A program made the translations under genes and the position numbers. A stretch of 64,000 bases of DNA. Origin: Allobrachymonas denitrificans DSM 15123 (GTDB taxonomy: Bacteria > Pseudomonadota > Gammaproteobacteria > Burkholderiales > Burkholderiaceae_C). Positions 48,797 to 60,818 of this stretch are shown piece by piece. Position 1 is the stretch's first letter; every line of letters starts with the position of its first letter. Location of the stretch: assembly GCF_900110225.1 (NCBI RefSeq), contig NZ_FOCW01000005.1, forward strand, positions 53,040-117,039, written 5' to 3'. Under the pieces are notes generated by a model. The model was not told where the DNA came from, did no database searches, and worked only from the letters and a program-made list of their open reading frames with translations.

Positions 48797-49930
48797 CTAC
48801 TGTCCGTCCAGCAGCCAGCCGGCATCCACCCAGGACAGCATCAGTTCGCGCGCCGCCTCGCTCGCACGCGCAACTGCCTTGGCATCCAGCGCGCGATCGT
48901 CTGCCAGTTGGCGCATCAGGCGGGCATCCTTGCCGGCTGCGCGGTAGCTCTCGCCGTTGATGAAGATGTGATGGGTGTCGTACAGCATGCGGGTGCGGCG
49001 GTCCAGGCGCACGCCGCCAGTCTGCAACTCGGTGGGCTCCAGTTCGGGCGCGTCGAACCAGACATTGGCCTTGGGCTCGGTCAGATACTCACCCAGCGCG
49101 CAGGCGATGTTGTCGGCATCGAGCAAGGCGGCCTGCACCGCGCCGAAGGCAAACTGCTGCATGGCATCGGGAATTTCCGCACCCTGCGCCACGGCCGGCT
49201 GGCCGGCGTCCTTGTACAGGCTCTCGCCCAGGGCGTCAGCCGCCGGTTCGGCCATGCGCAGCAGCAGCTCGCGCGCCAGATCGCCCTTCTGCGGCACACG
49301 GAAGCCGATGGAATAGGTCATGCACTCGCCGACGGCCACGCCATCATGTGCCCAGCCGGGCGGCAGGTAGAGCATGTCGCCGGGATTCAGCACGAACTCC
49401 TCTTCCGGCTGGAAGTCGGCCAGGATGCGCACAGGCATGTCGGGCAGCAATGTGCGGTCCTTCTGGCGGCCGATGCGCCAGCGGCGCTGGCCGTGCGCCT
49501 GCAGCAGGAACACGTCGTAGCTGTCGAAGTGCGGGCCGACGCCGCCGCCATCGCTGGCATAGCTGATCATCACGTCGTCCAGACGCGCATCGGGAATGAA
49601 GCGGAACTGCTGCATCAGCGCATGCACGCGCTCGTCGTGCAGGTCCACGCCCTGCACCAGCAGCGTCCACTGGGCCTGCTTCCAGGCCGGCAACTTGCTC
49701 TTGGGGAAAGGCCCCTTTGCAAAGGTCCAACCCTTGGCCGTACCGGAAGTGATGAGGCGGGATTCCACATCCTCGCGTTCGGCCAGCGCGGCCAGCTCGC
49801 GGCGATCCAGGAAGGGCTGGAAGCCGGGGATGGCCTGGCGCACCAGCAGCGGCTTGCGCTGCCAGTGGCGGCGCATGAATTGGTCGGGCGACAAATTGCC
49901 GAGCAGGGGGAGTGCTTGATCGGTGTTCAT
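48797..49930 (-). CDS. JmjC/cupin ribosomal-oxygenase-like protein
   Basis: A 377-residue 2-oxoglutarate/Fe(II) oxygenase of the RoxA/YcfD group, which hydroxylates ribosomal protein L16 arginine in E. coli. N-terminus 'SPDQFMRRHWQRKPLLVRQA' is typical. Fe ligands are in 'GPHFDSYDVFLLQAHGQRRWRIG' (H and D) with a second His in 'PPGWAHDGVAVG'. The C-terminal winged-helix-like region follows. ATG at 49930; upstream ATGs look non-coding. It is divergent from the FKBP gene with 14 bases between starts. Confidence 0.92.
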   Translation of the reverse strand: MNTDQALPLLGNLSPDQFMRRHWQRKPLLVRQAIPGFQPFLDRRELAALAEREDVESRLITSGTAKGWTFAKGPFPKSKLPAWKQAQWTLLVQGVDLHDERVHALMQQFRFIPDARLDDVMISYASDGGGVGPHFDSYDVFLLQAHGQRRWRIGRQKDRTLLPDMPVRILADFQPEEEFVLNPGDMLYLPPGWAHDGVAVGECMTYSIGFRVPQKGDLARELLLRMAEPAADALGESLYKDAGQPAVAQGAEIPDAMQQFAFGAVQAALLDADNIACALGEYLTEPKANVWFDAPELEPTELQTGGVRLDRRTRMLYDTHHIFINGESYRAAGKDARLMRQLADDRALDAKAVARASEAARELMLSWVDAGWLLDGQ

Positions 49931-49944
49931 GGGACAATTGTGCA

Positions 49945-50499
49945 ATGGAAAATTCATCCGACAAGACTCTGGTGACCGATCAATCGGTTGTGGCACTGAC
50001 CTGGATCATGAAAGACATGCAGGGCGAGGTGCTGGACGAACTGCAGGAGCCGGTCGAATTTCTGGTGGGCGGCGACGACCTGCTGGAAGCCATCGACGAG
50101 GCGCTGCTGGAGCACAAGGTGGGCGACAACCTGGAACTGCATCTGGAGCCGCATCACGCCTTTGGCGACTACGACGAGGAGAAGGTGTATCTCGAAGCGC
50201 GCAAGTGGTTTCCGGCCGAACTGGAAGAAGGCATGGCCTTCGACGGCCACGCCCTGCCCGCGGGCTGCAATGCCGACATCCCGAAGGACGCGCTGTACAT
50301 CGTGACCGACATCTACCCCGACCATGTGGTGCTGGACGGCAACCATCCGCTGGCGGGTATCGGGCTGGAATTGCGCATCAAGATCCACAGCGTGCGCGAA
50401 GCCACGGTGGATGAAGTGGGCCGTGGCTCAGCGGGGACCGGCTTCTTCAAGCTGGAATCGGGCAGCACGCTGATGCCGGGCAACGATACGCTGCACTGA
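49945..50499 (+). CDS. FKBP-type peptidyl-prolyl isomerase (SlyD-like)
   Basis: A 184-residue FKBP-type protein with 'TDQSVVALTWIMKDMQGEVLDE', 'FLVGGDDLLEAIDEALLEHKVGD' and 'LEPHHAFGDYDEEKV', matching the SlyD/FkpB pattern with insert-in-flap domain. It lacks the histidine-rich SlyD tail. Start ATG 49945; divergent from the oxygenase gene. Likely cytoplasmic folding helper. Confidence 0.9.
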   Translation: MENSSDKTLVTDQSVVALTWIMKDMQGEVLDELQEPVEFLVGGDDLLEAIDEALLEHKVGDNLELHLEPHHAFGDYDEEKVYLEARKWFPAELEEGMAFDGHALPAGCNADIPKDALYIVTDIYPDHVVLDGNHPLAGIGLELRIKIHSVREATVDEVGRGSAGTGFFKLESGSTLMPGNDTLH

Positions 50500-50520
50500 G
50501 TTGCAGGCAGATGCATGAAG

Positions 50521-50548
50521 AATGGCGACCGGTCGGGTCGCCATTTTT
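50521..50548. terminator. Terminator between FKBP gene and argJ
   Basis: Arms AATGGCGACC and GGTCGCCATT around a 5-base loop, followed by TTT on the plus side. The two flanking genes converge on it. Confidence 0.85.
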
Positions 50549-50589
50549 GTTGCGGATTCAAATGCGCCCCATTCCGGGGCACGCGCCGG

Positions 50590-51822
50590 TCAGGAACGAT
50601 AGTCTGCGTTGATGCTCACGTAGTCGTGGCTCAGGTCGCAGGTCCAGACGGTGTCGCTGGCCTCACCACGACCCAAATCCACGCGCACAGTGATCTCGGC
50701 CTGCTTCATCACGCGCTGGCCCTGCTCTTCCTGGTAGGCGGGGTTGCGGCCGCCCTGGGTGACCACATGCACGTCGTCCAGATACAGCTCGATCCTGCCC
50801 TGATCCAGATCGTCGATGCCGGCGTAGCCCACAGCCGCCAGAATGCGGCCCAGGTTCGGGTCGCTGGCGAAGAAGGCGGTCTTGACCAGCGGAGAGTGCG
50901 CGATGGCGTAGGCCGCCAGTCGGCACTCTTCCTGCGTCTTGCCGCCATCCACGCGCACGGTGATGAACTTGGTGGCACCCTCGCCGTCGCGCACGATGGC
51001 CTGGGCCAGCTGGCGGGACACCACCAGCATGGCGGCCTTGAGCGCTTGCCCGGGCACGCTGTCCAGGCTGGTGATTTCTTCGTGGTCGGCCTTGTTGGTG
51101 GCAATCACGACAAAGGAGTCGTTGGTGGAAGTGTCGCCGTCGATGGTGATGCGGTTGAAGGAGCCATCGGCCAGCTCACGTGCCAGTTGCGCCATCACGC
51201 CCTGGCTCACGCGCGCGTCGGTCGCCAGAAAGCCCAGCATGGTGGCCATGTTCGGACGGATCATGCCGGCGCCTTTGCTGATGCCGGTCACGGTGATGCT
51301 GGCGCCATCCACTTCGGCCTGCAGGCTGTAGGCCTTGGGCACGGTGTCGGTGGTCATGATGCCTTCGGCGGCCTGCGCCCAGTTGTCGGGCTGAGCGTTG
51401 GCAATGGCAGCGGGCAGGCCGGCAACGATGCGGTCGACCGGCAGGTTTTCCATGATCACGCCGGTGGAAAACGGCAGGATTTGCTGCGGCTGCACGCCCA
51501 GCTCTTTCGCCAGCGCAGCACAGGTGTCGCGCGCGGCCTGCAGGCCGGGGGCACCAGTGCCGGCGTTGGCATTGCCGGTGTTGATCACCATGGCGCGAAT
51601 CGCGGCCTGGCCGCCTTCCAGATGCTCGCGGCAGACCTGCACCGGAGCCGCGCAGTAGCGGTTGCGCGTGAAAACGGCGCCGACCGAAGCGCCCTCGTCC
51701 AGCAGCAGCACGCTCAGATCCTTGCGGTTGGCCTTGCGCACGCCGGCTTCGGTCACGCCCAGACGCAGGCCCTGGACGGGATGCAGGTCTTCGGCACGGG
51801 GGGCAGTCAGATTCACGGGCAT
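50590..51822 (-). CDS. argJ: Bifunctional ornithine acetyltransferase / N-acetylglutamate synthase ArgJ
   Basis: A 410-residue enzyme of cyclic arginine synthesis. '[12 protein letters not shown]' and '[17 protein letters not shown]' lie in the alpha part; the autocleavage site is '[20 protein letters not shown]' with the nucleophilic Thr in 'MATML'. The beta part has '[17 protein letters not shown]' and the C-terminal '[10 protein letters not shown]'. ATG at 51822; longer upstream reading is not coding-like. Confidence 0.97.
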   Translation of the reverse strand: MPVNLTAPRAEDLHPVQGLRLGVTEAGVRKANRKDLSVLLLDEGASVGAVFTRNRYCAAPVQVCREHLEGGQAAIRAMVINTGNANAGTGAPGLQAARDTCAALAKELGVQPQQILPFSTGVIMENLPVDRIVAGLPAAIANAQPDNWAQAAEGIMTTDTVPKAYSLQAEVDGASITVTGISKGAGMIRPNMATMLGFLATDARVSQGVMAQLARELADGSFNRITIDGDTSTNDSFVVIATNKADHEEITSLDSVPGQALKAAMLVVSRQLAQAIVRDGEGATKFITVRVDGGKTQEECRLAAYAIAHSPLVKTAFFASDPNLGRILAAVGYAGIDDLDQGRIELYLDDVHVVTQGGRNPAYQEEQGQRVMKQAEITVRVDLGRGEASDTVWTCDLSHDYVSINADYRS

Positions 51823-51898
51823 GGACAAATCTCCGGGAGACAAATCATTGGTGAGGTTGCGGGGTCGCAATTTTTCAATTGTGCCGCCAAAAAGGCAG

Positions 51899-51921
51899 AA
51901 AACAGGCGCTGGGCCTGTTTT
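51899..51921 (-). terminator. Candidate terminator between secA and argJ
   Basis: AAAACAGGC and GCCTGTTTT form a 9-bp stem with a 5-base loop. T-rich tracts flank both sides, so it may end secA transcripts on the minus strand. It lies about 145 bases after the secA stop. Confidence 0.5.
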
Positions 51922-52066
51922 TGCGTTCCCCTGTACGAGGAGAAATCTTGTCGAGCAAGCATCCGGGCAGCTGTCGATGCGAGTTGACACACCGCCACCT
52001 GCGCCAGCCGGCCTCATGGCTCGTGCGCTGCCCCGCCCTCAGGCTCAGCGCAAGAAGGAGCGCTCA

Positions 52067-54856
<2,790 letters not shown>

Positions 54857-55141
54857 GCATTCACACTGCCGCCCGGGGTGCTGCCGCCGGGGCGGAAGCT
54901 GCAGGACGGGCAGTGTCCTTGTAGTTTGTTGGGTGTTGAGGCGGATTCCGGTTCAACAGATAGGGGCGGTGCGGACAATCTCAACTGCACGATGCTGCAC
55001 CGCGTCAACCAGGAATCGGCAATCAATCATTCTACTATCCGGCTTGGTTACAGATGCAGCAATGCCGCGTCGCAATCGATTGCATCTGTGCGCAAATGTG
55101 AAAAGCGGCCGCCCTGCCCCGTGCGCACCGATAATGGCGCC

Positions 55142-55453
55142 ATGCAACGCAGACATCAAGCCATCCGCCTGGAACAGGCCGCACAGGAAGCCCCGGTGCT
55201 GGGCACCCTGATGCAGCGGCTGCGCCACGCACAGGACTGCGGGCGCTGCATCACGCCGCTGATTCCACCCATGCTGCGCGCGCACATCACCTTTGGCGTG
55301 GTGGAGGATGGCGAGTGGTGTCTGATCGTGTCGGGCAATGCGGTGGCGGCCAAGGCACGGCAATTGCTGCCGATCTGGCTCAAGCAGCTGAAGACGCAGG
55401 GGTTTGAGGTGCAGCATATCCGGCTGCGGATGAAGGGCAGCTTGCAGACCTGA
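55142..55453 (+). CDS. DUF721/DciA-like protein
   Basis: A 103-residue protein, divergent from secA. The segment 'LIPPMLRAHITFGVVEDGEWCLIVSGNAVAAKARQLLPIWLKQLKTQGFEVQHIRLR' has the DUF721 pattern (beta hairpin then helix with K-L-R). DciA proteins load the replicative helicase in many bacteria that lack DnaC. DUF721 genes are often next to secA in betaproteobacteria. Short proteins of this type vary, so family is probable, not certain. Confidence 0.72.
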   Translation: MQRRHQAIRLEQAAQEAPVLGTLMQRLRHAQDCGRCITPLIPPMLRAHITFGVVEDGEWCLIVSGNAVAAKARQLLPIWLKQLKTQGFEVQHIRLRMKGSLQT

Positions 55454-55506
55454 GGGCGCGCCCTGCGGCTGGTGCGGAAACAGGGATGCCTGGCCAGAGC
55501 CAGGAG

Positions 55507-55562
55507 CCCGAAGCCCGAAGCCCGAAGCCCGAAGCCCGAAGCCCGAAGCCCGAAGCCCGAAG
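55507..55562. repeat. Tandem 7-bp repeat (CCCGAAG x8)
   Basis: Eight perfect copies of CCCGAAG, ending at 55562 between the DciA-like gene and the alpha-E gene. Translated frames give repeated ASGFGLR-like peptides, but no gene is supported. Simple repeat of this kind is liable to slip-strand length change. Confidence 0.9.
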
Positions 55563-55603
55563 CATTGGACACCCGCTGCGCGCGACGTGCTATTCACAGC
55601 GCT

Positions 55604-56554
55604 CTAGTAGAGGAACTCGTCCGTAATCACCTGCCCCAGCTCGTGGATGCGCTCAAGGAAGCGCGTGAGGTAGTTGTGCAGGCCGGTTTCCAGGATGTCG
55701 TGGATTTCCCCGTATTGCAGTTCGGACTGGATGCGGCCGGCCAGACGGCGTGACGGGCTGCTGAGCGTTCTGGCGCCAATGCGGTCGAGGTTGGTCAGCA
55801 CTTCGTCCATGCTGGCGAGCAGCGAGCGCGGCATGTCGGGGCGCAGCATCAGCAGTTCGGCCACGCGGTCGGGACGGATCACGTCGCGGTACACCTTGCG
55901 ATAGACCTCGAAGGCCGACACGCTGCGCAGGATGGCGCTCCAGTGGTAGAAATCCAGTTCCTCCTGGTCCACCAGATCACTGACGTGGAATTCGTTGTCG
56001 CGGGCGTGGAATTTCACGTCCAGCAGGCGCGCGGTGTTGTCGGCGCGTTCCAGAAAGGTGCCCAGGCGCAGGAACCAGAGCGACTGGTCCATCAGCATGG
56101 TGCCCAGCATCACGCCGCGTGCCAGGTGCGAGCGATCTTTCACCCACTCGAAGAAACGGCTGGGGTCATCCTCCAGGATGTCGGTTTGCAGCAGGGCTTG
56201 CGCCTCGATCCAGGTCTGGTTGTAGGTTTCCCAGACTTCGGTGGTGAGCTGGCCACGCACAGCGCGGGCATTCTCGCGCGAGGCCTGGATGCAGGCGATG
56301 ATGGAGGACGGATTGTCGGCATCGGCGGCCATGAACTGGATGATGTGCCCGGGCCGGATATCGTCATGCTGACGACGGTAGGCAGGCAGCAACTCGCAGA
56401 TGGACAGCAGGCCTTCCCAGCCCTGCTCGGCCTGGGCGGCAGAGATCGGCAGCATGCCGGTCTGGCAGTTCACATCCAGCATGCGGGCGGTGTTTTCGGC
56501 GCGCTCGATATAGCGGGCCATCCACAACAGGTGATCGGCGGTGCGTGACAGCAT
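55604..56554 (-). CDS. Alpha-E domain protein (DUF403)
   Basis: A 316-residue alpha-helical protein. It starts 'MLSRTADHLLWMARYIERAENTARMLDV', the alpha-E hallmark (YxERAEN). Further helices have 'LRLGTFLERADNTARLLDVK'. Alpha-E proteins occur with ATP-grasp and transglutaminase proteins in a predicted peptide-forming or tagging system. It follows the ATP-grasp gene by 23 bases, same operon. A fused version lies at 60819. Confidence 0.9.
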   Translation of the reverse strand: MLSRTADHLLWMARYIERAENTARMLDVNCQTGMLPISAAQAEQGWEGLLSICELLPAYRRQHDDIRPGHIIQFMAADADNPSSIIACIQASRENARAVRGQLTTEVWETYNQTWIEAQALLQTDILEDDPSRFFEWVKDRSHLARGVMLGTMLMDQSLWFLRLGTFLERADNTARLLDVKFHARDNEFHVSDLVDQEELDFYHWSAILRSVSAFEVYRKVYRDVIRPDRVAELLMLRPDMPRSLLASMDEVLTNLDRIGARTLSSPSRRLAGRIQSELQYGEIHDILETGLHNYLTRFLERIHELGQVITDEFLY

Positions 56555-56577
56555 GGTTTCCCTTTCTTGTTGTGTTC

Positions 56578-58017
56578 TCAGAGCACCCAGGTGTCCTTGG
56601 TGCCGCCGCCCTGCGAGGAGTTGACGACCAGCGAGCCCTCCTTGAGCGCCACGCGCGTCAGGCCGCCAGCCACCATCTGCACCTCCTTGCCGCAGAGCAC
56701 AAAGGGGCGCAGGTCGATATGACGCGGAGCCACGCCGCTGTCAACAAAGGTCGGGCAGGTGGACAGGCTCAGCGTGGGCTGGGCAATGTAGCGATCAGGG
56801 TGCTGCTGCAGCACGGCGCGGAATTCCTCGATCTCTGCCTTGCTGGCAGTCGGGCCGATCAGCATGCCGTAGCCCCCGGCGCCATGCACTTCCTTGACCA
56901 CCAGTTCGTCGAGATGGTCCAGTACATAGCGCAGATCGTCCTGCTTGCGGCAGAGCCAGGTAGGCACATTGGCCAACAGCGGCTTTTCGCCGAGGTAGAA
57001 CTCGATCATCTGCGGCACGTAGGGGTAGATGGACTTGTCATCGGCAATGCCGGTGCCGATGGCGTTGCAGATGGCGACATGGCCGGCGCGGTAGACATCC
57101 ATCAGGCCGGCGCAACCCAGCGTGGAATCCTTGCGGAACACACGGGGATCGAGAAAGTCATCGTCGATGCGGCGGTAGATCACGTCCACGCGCTGCGGGC
57201 CTTCGGTGGTGCGCATGTAGCAGAAGCCATCCCTGACGAACAGGTCCTGCCCCTCCACCAGCTCCACGCCCATCTGCTGCGCGAGGAAGGCGTGCTCGAA
57301 ATAGGCACTGTTGTACATGCCGGGCGTCAGCACCACCACGACCGGATCGGACACTGCCGCCGGGGCGCTGTCGCGCAGGGTTTCGAGCAGCAAATCGGCA
57401 TAGTGCGCGACCGGGGCCACCTTGTGTGACTGGAACAGCTCAGGGCACAGGCGCATCATCATCTTGCGGTTTTCCAGCATGTAGCTCACACCGCTGGGCA
57501 CGCGCAGGTTGTCTTCCAGCACGAAGTACTGGCCCTCTTCCTCGCCATGGGTGGCGCGCACCACGTCGATGCCGCTGATGTGGGAGTACACCCCGTTGGG
57601 CACAGTCACGCCGATCATCTGCTTGCGGTACTGGACGTTGCCAAGCACCTGCTCGGACGGAATGATGCCGGCCTTGAGAATCGCTTGGTCGTGGTAGATA
57701 TCGTGCAGGAAGCGGTTGAGCGCCGTGACGCGCTGGGCCAGGCCGGCCTGCAGGCGATCCCACTCGGCAACGGGAATCACGCGGGGCAACAGGTCGAAGG
57801 GGATCAGGCGTTCGTTGCCGCTGCCATCCTCGTCCTTGTCGCCATACACGGCAAAGGTGATGCCGACGCGGCGGAAGATCAGTTCTGCCTCTTCGCGCAG
57901 GTGCTGCAGGGCCTGCGGGGTCTGTTGCTGCAGCCACTCTTCGTACGCGGCATAGTGCGGGCGCACTGCCGCCTGCGCGTAGGGTACGGTGCGGTACATC
58001 TCGTCAAAGGCAGGCAT
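56578..58017 (-). CDS. Circularly permuted type 2 ATP-grasp protein
   Basis: A 479-residue protein of the DUF404/DUF407 (CP_ATPgrasp) family. It has 'FAVYGDKDEDGSGNERLIPFDLLPR', 'FHDIYHDQAILKAG'-like segment, 'VFRKDSTLGCAGLMD', 'NAIGTGIADDKSIYPYVPQMI' and 'VVKEVHGAGGYGMLIGP', the permuted ATP-grasp motifs. ATG 58017 chosen; the 130 residues upstream in frame are not coding-like. Substrate unknown; probably forms amide bonds together with the alpha-E partner downstream. Confidence 0.92.
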   Translation of the reverse strand: MPAFDEMYRTVPYAQAAVRPHYAAYEEWLQQQTPQALQHLREEAELIFRRVGITFAVYGDKDEDGSGNERLIPFDLLPRVIPVAEWDRLQAGLAQRVTALNRFLHDIYHDQAILKAGIIPSEQVLGNVQYRKQMIGVTVPNGVYSHISGIDVVRATHGEEEGQYFVLEDNLRVPSGVSYMLENRKMMMRLCPELFQSHKVAPVAHYADLLLETLRDSAPAAVSDPVVVVLTPGMYNSAYFEHAFLAQQMGVELVEGQDLFVRDGFCYMRTTEGPQRVDVIYRRIDDDFLDPRVFRKDSTLGCAGLMDVYRAGHVAICNAIGTGIADDKSIYPYVPQMIEFYLGEKPLLANVPTWLCRKQDDLRYVLDHLDELVVKEVHGAGGYGMLIGPTASKAEIEEFRAVLQQHPDRYIAQPTLSLSTCPTFVDSGVAPRHIDLRPFVLCGKEVQMVAGGLTRVALKEGSLVVNSSQGGGTKDTWVL

Positions 58018-58216
58018 GCACGATCTCCCTGAAAACCTGTTTTTCTTCCTGACAGCATAGCAAGCGCTGCGGGGTTTCGGTGTCGGATTGCATGCCGTAA
58101 TGCGTGCCGGAATTGGCGAAATGGCGGAGAAGTTGGGGAGGAGTATGGATTCCTGCCCTGGCGCCCTTCTGTGTCGTACTGCCGAACCGTCCTCCACGGT
58201 GCAGCGCGCGTCTGCT

Positions 58217-60760
58217 CTAGCCAGGTCTGTCCGCCGGGTCCTGCAGGCGAACCGGAGCAAGAGGCACATCGTGCTGCCAGTAGCGACGGTTCCGTTCGCG
58301 TTCGCAACGGACCTGATTGCTGTCCGAGCGCCACCAACCCGCACCGCACTGGTCGGTCTGCACGATGGTGCTACCCTGTTCCAACAGGCGCTGTAGCACG
58401 GGCACATGCGGGTGGCCGTAGTTGTTGCGGTAGCCGTGCTGGATCAGCGTCCAGCGGGGTTGCACGGCCTGCAGCCAGTCCGCTCCGGTGGAGGTGCCGC
58501 TGCCATGGTGGGCTGCGAGCAGCACGTCAGCCTGCAGCTGTTCCGGCCCAAGACGCTGCACCAGCTGCTGCTCCTGCTCGAGTTCGATATCGCCCGCCAG
58601 CAAGGCACTGCGCCGCCCGTTGCCGATGCGCAGCACACAGCTGCTGGCATTGGTGTTGTCTGCGGTCAGCGGCGTTCCCGGTGCCGGGTGCAGCACGTCG
58701 AAGCGCACACCGTCCCATGTCCAGTGCTGCCCTGACTGGCAGGCCGCCACACCGGGACTGGTGTGCAGCACATGCCCGGGCGGCAACGAGCCCATGACAG
58801 TGGCCTGCGGCTGTGCCTGCAGCACTGCCGACGCGCCGCCGGCATGGTCGTTGTCGGCATGGCTGAGTACCAGCCGATCGATCTGCTCGTCGAGTGCCGC
58901 AAGCAGCGGCACCAGAATGCGCTGCCCGGCATCGCTGCGGTCGCTGTGGCGTGCGCCGGTGTCGTACAGCAGGCTGTGGCTCGCCGTGCGGACCAGCACT
59001 GCGCCGCCCTGCCCGATGTCCACCATCAGCAGTTCGAACTCGCCAGGTGCCGGCCGCACCGATTGCCACAGCAGCACCGGCGCGAGCCACACCAGCCCCT
59101 GCAGGCGCCAGGGAAGGGGCAGGCGTACCGCCAGCAACAGGCCGCCGGCAAGCCCTGCCACTCCCACCCACAACGGTGCCAGGGCTGCAGCATGCATGGC
59201 CCAGGGCCAGGCAGCCATCCATTCCAGCATGGCATTGAGCAACTGCAGCAAGTCGGCTGCCAGCAACCACAAGGGCGGCAGCAGCACACCAAGCAAGGCC
59301 AGCGGCGTGACCAGCACAGTGACCAGCGGCACCGCCAGCATGTTGGCCAGCACCCCGGCAATGGAGAACTGGCCGAACATCAGCATGGCCAGAGGCGTGA
59401 GCGCGAGCACCACCACCCATTGCTGGTGCAGAAAGGCGCGGATGGCATGCCAGACACGTGCGCGCCAATGGGGGGCCGGAGGCACTTGCTCGTCTCCCGT
59501 GATGAACAGCATCGCTACCGCAACAAAGCTCAGCCAGAACCCCGGCTGCAGCAGCGCCCAGGGATCCAGCAGCGTGACTGCCATGGCGGCCATCGCCCAG
59601 ATCGCATGCCAGGGCCACTGCTTGCCACCGCCGCGCAGCAAGGCCACCACCAGCAGCATGCACACCGTGCGCTGCGCCGGTACGCCCCAGCCGGCAAACC
59701 AGGCATAAAGCAGTGCCAGCAGCACGCCGCCCCACAGCCCGGCCTGCGGCGCAGGCAGCCACAGGCACAAGGGCCATCCCCACCGCGCACTGCGCCGCCA
59801 TGCCCACCCCACCAGGCCTCCGGCCAGCCAGGCAAACATTGTCACATGCAGCCCTGAAATGCTCATCAGATGGGCCACCCCGGTGCGGCGGAAGATGTCC
59901 CAGTCCTGCCGCTCGATGGCCGCCTGATCACCCATCACCAGGGCGGCGAGTACGCCTGCAACACGCTGGCGATCCTCTGCTGCCGCAGTAGTCTGCCCGG
60001 CCGGAGCCACATGGTTGAGCAGACGCTCGCGCACCTGCAGGCGCGCACGATCCATGGCAAGGTCCAGCCGGTACCATGGTGCATCGTGCAGGCGCTGCGC
60101 TGCCTTAGTCCCCGGGGCTGCCCGCACCTGCCCGCTGGCACCCACTTCCTGCTGCCACATCCACAATTCCAGATCGAAGCCGAACGGATTGCGGTTGCCG
60201 TGCGGCTGACGCAGACGCACGGGGAACTGCCAGCGTTGCCCCGGCTGCACGCAGCTGGCACAGGCGCGCCCGGCGGCAGGCGGCGCCGGCGCTCCCACTT
60301 GCCCGCGCGTCGGCCAGCTCAACGACAAACGGCGCGGTACTTCGATCCGCTGGTCCCGCCAGCTGGCCTCTTCCACGGCAAACTGGAAACGGGCACCATC
60401 TGCCCTCCACTGCGGCAAGCCCTCCACCGTCCCGGTCACCACCAGCTCGGGGCCATCCAGCTCTGCCGCCAGACGATCCCCGAGCCTGTGCAAGGCGCGC
60501 TCACCTGTGATGGCAAACGCCAGCATGGCCAGCACCACATACAACCATGCTGGCGCCGGCAACACCGCCCGCACATGCGCAATCAGCAGCAAGACCGAGA
60601 TGCCTGCCAGCACCAGATACTGCGACCCCTGCCACAACGCAGGTTGCTGCAACTGCAACGCAACGCCCGCCACCCATGCCATCCCCGCGATGGTGAAAGA
60701 TCGCGCAGCCTTCCTTTCAGCTGGATGTAAATAATTCTTTTGTTTTAATTTATGCTGCAT
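58217..60760 (-). CDS. comEC: DNA internalization / competence protein ComEC
   Basis: An 847-residue polytopic protein that imports single-stranded DNA during natural transformation. DUF4131 N-terminal region, then the competence domain ('TGVAHLMSISGLHVTMFAWLAG', 'GWGVPAQRTVCMLLVV') with about ten membrane segments, then a C-terminal metallo-beta-lactamase domain ('LMVDIGQGGAVLV', 'VLSHADNDHAGG'). The ATG at 60760 is used; a start at MAWVAG is possible. It is divergent from the fused ATP-grasp gene (58 bp). Confidence 0.93.
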   Translation of the reverse strand: MQHKLKQKNYLHPAERKAARSFTIAGMAWVAGVALQLQQPALWQGSQYLVLAGISVLLLIAHVRAVLPAPAWLYVVLAMLAFAITGERALHRLGDRLAAELDGPELVVTGTVEGLPQWRADGARFQFAVEEASWRDQRIEVPRRLSLSWPTRGQVGAPAPPAAGRACASCVQPGQRWQFPVRLRQPHGNRNPFGFDLELWMWQQEVGASGQVRAAPGTKAAQRLHDAPWYRLDLAMDRARLQVRERLLNHVAPAGQTTAAAEDRQRVAGVLAALVMGDQAAIERQDWDIFRRTGVAHLMSISGLHVTMFAWLAGGLVGWAWRRSARWGWPLCLWLPAPQAGLWGGVLLALLYAWFAGWGVPAQRTVCMLLVVALLRGGGKQWPWHAIWAMAAMAVTLLDPWALLQPGFWLSFVAVAMLFITGDEQVPPAPHWRARVWHAIRAFLHQQWVVVLALTPLAMLMFGQFSIAGVLANMLAVPLVTVLVTPLALLGVLLPPLWLLAADLLQLLNAMLEWMAAWPWAMHAAALAPLWVGVAGLAGGLLLAVRLPLPWRLQGLVWLAPVLLWQSVRPAPGEFELLMVDIGQGGAVLVRTASHSLLYDTGARHSDRSDAGQRILVPLLAALDEQIDRLVLSHADNDHAGGASAVLQAQPQATVMGSLPPGHVLHTSPGVAACQSGQHWTWDGVRFDVLHPAPGTPLTADNTNASSCVLRIGNGRRSALLAGDIELEQEQQLVQRLGPEQLQADVLLAAHHGSGTSTGADWLQAVQPRWTLIQHGYRNNYGHPHVPVLQRLLEQGSTIVQTDQCGAGWWRSDSNQVRCERERNRRYWQHDVPLAPVRLQDPADRPG

Positions 60761-60818
60761 GTGCCGATGGTAACGCCTTGACGAACGCTTGACGCCCAAT
60801 CGCACGTAGACTTGCGCC

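Noticed and set aside
55156-55597. Minus-strand frames with ASGFGLR repeats
   Set aside because: Translation of the 7-bp simple repeat, no start context or domain.
57900-58407. N-terminal 130-residue extension of the ATP-grasp gene
   Set aside because: The extra residues are Arg/Ala/Cys-rich without family similarity; the ATG at 58017 gives the normal family start.
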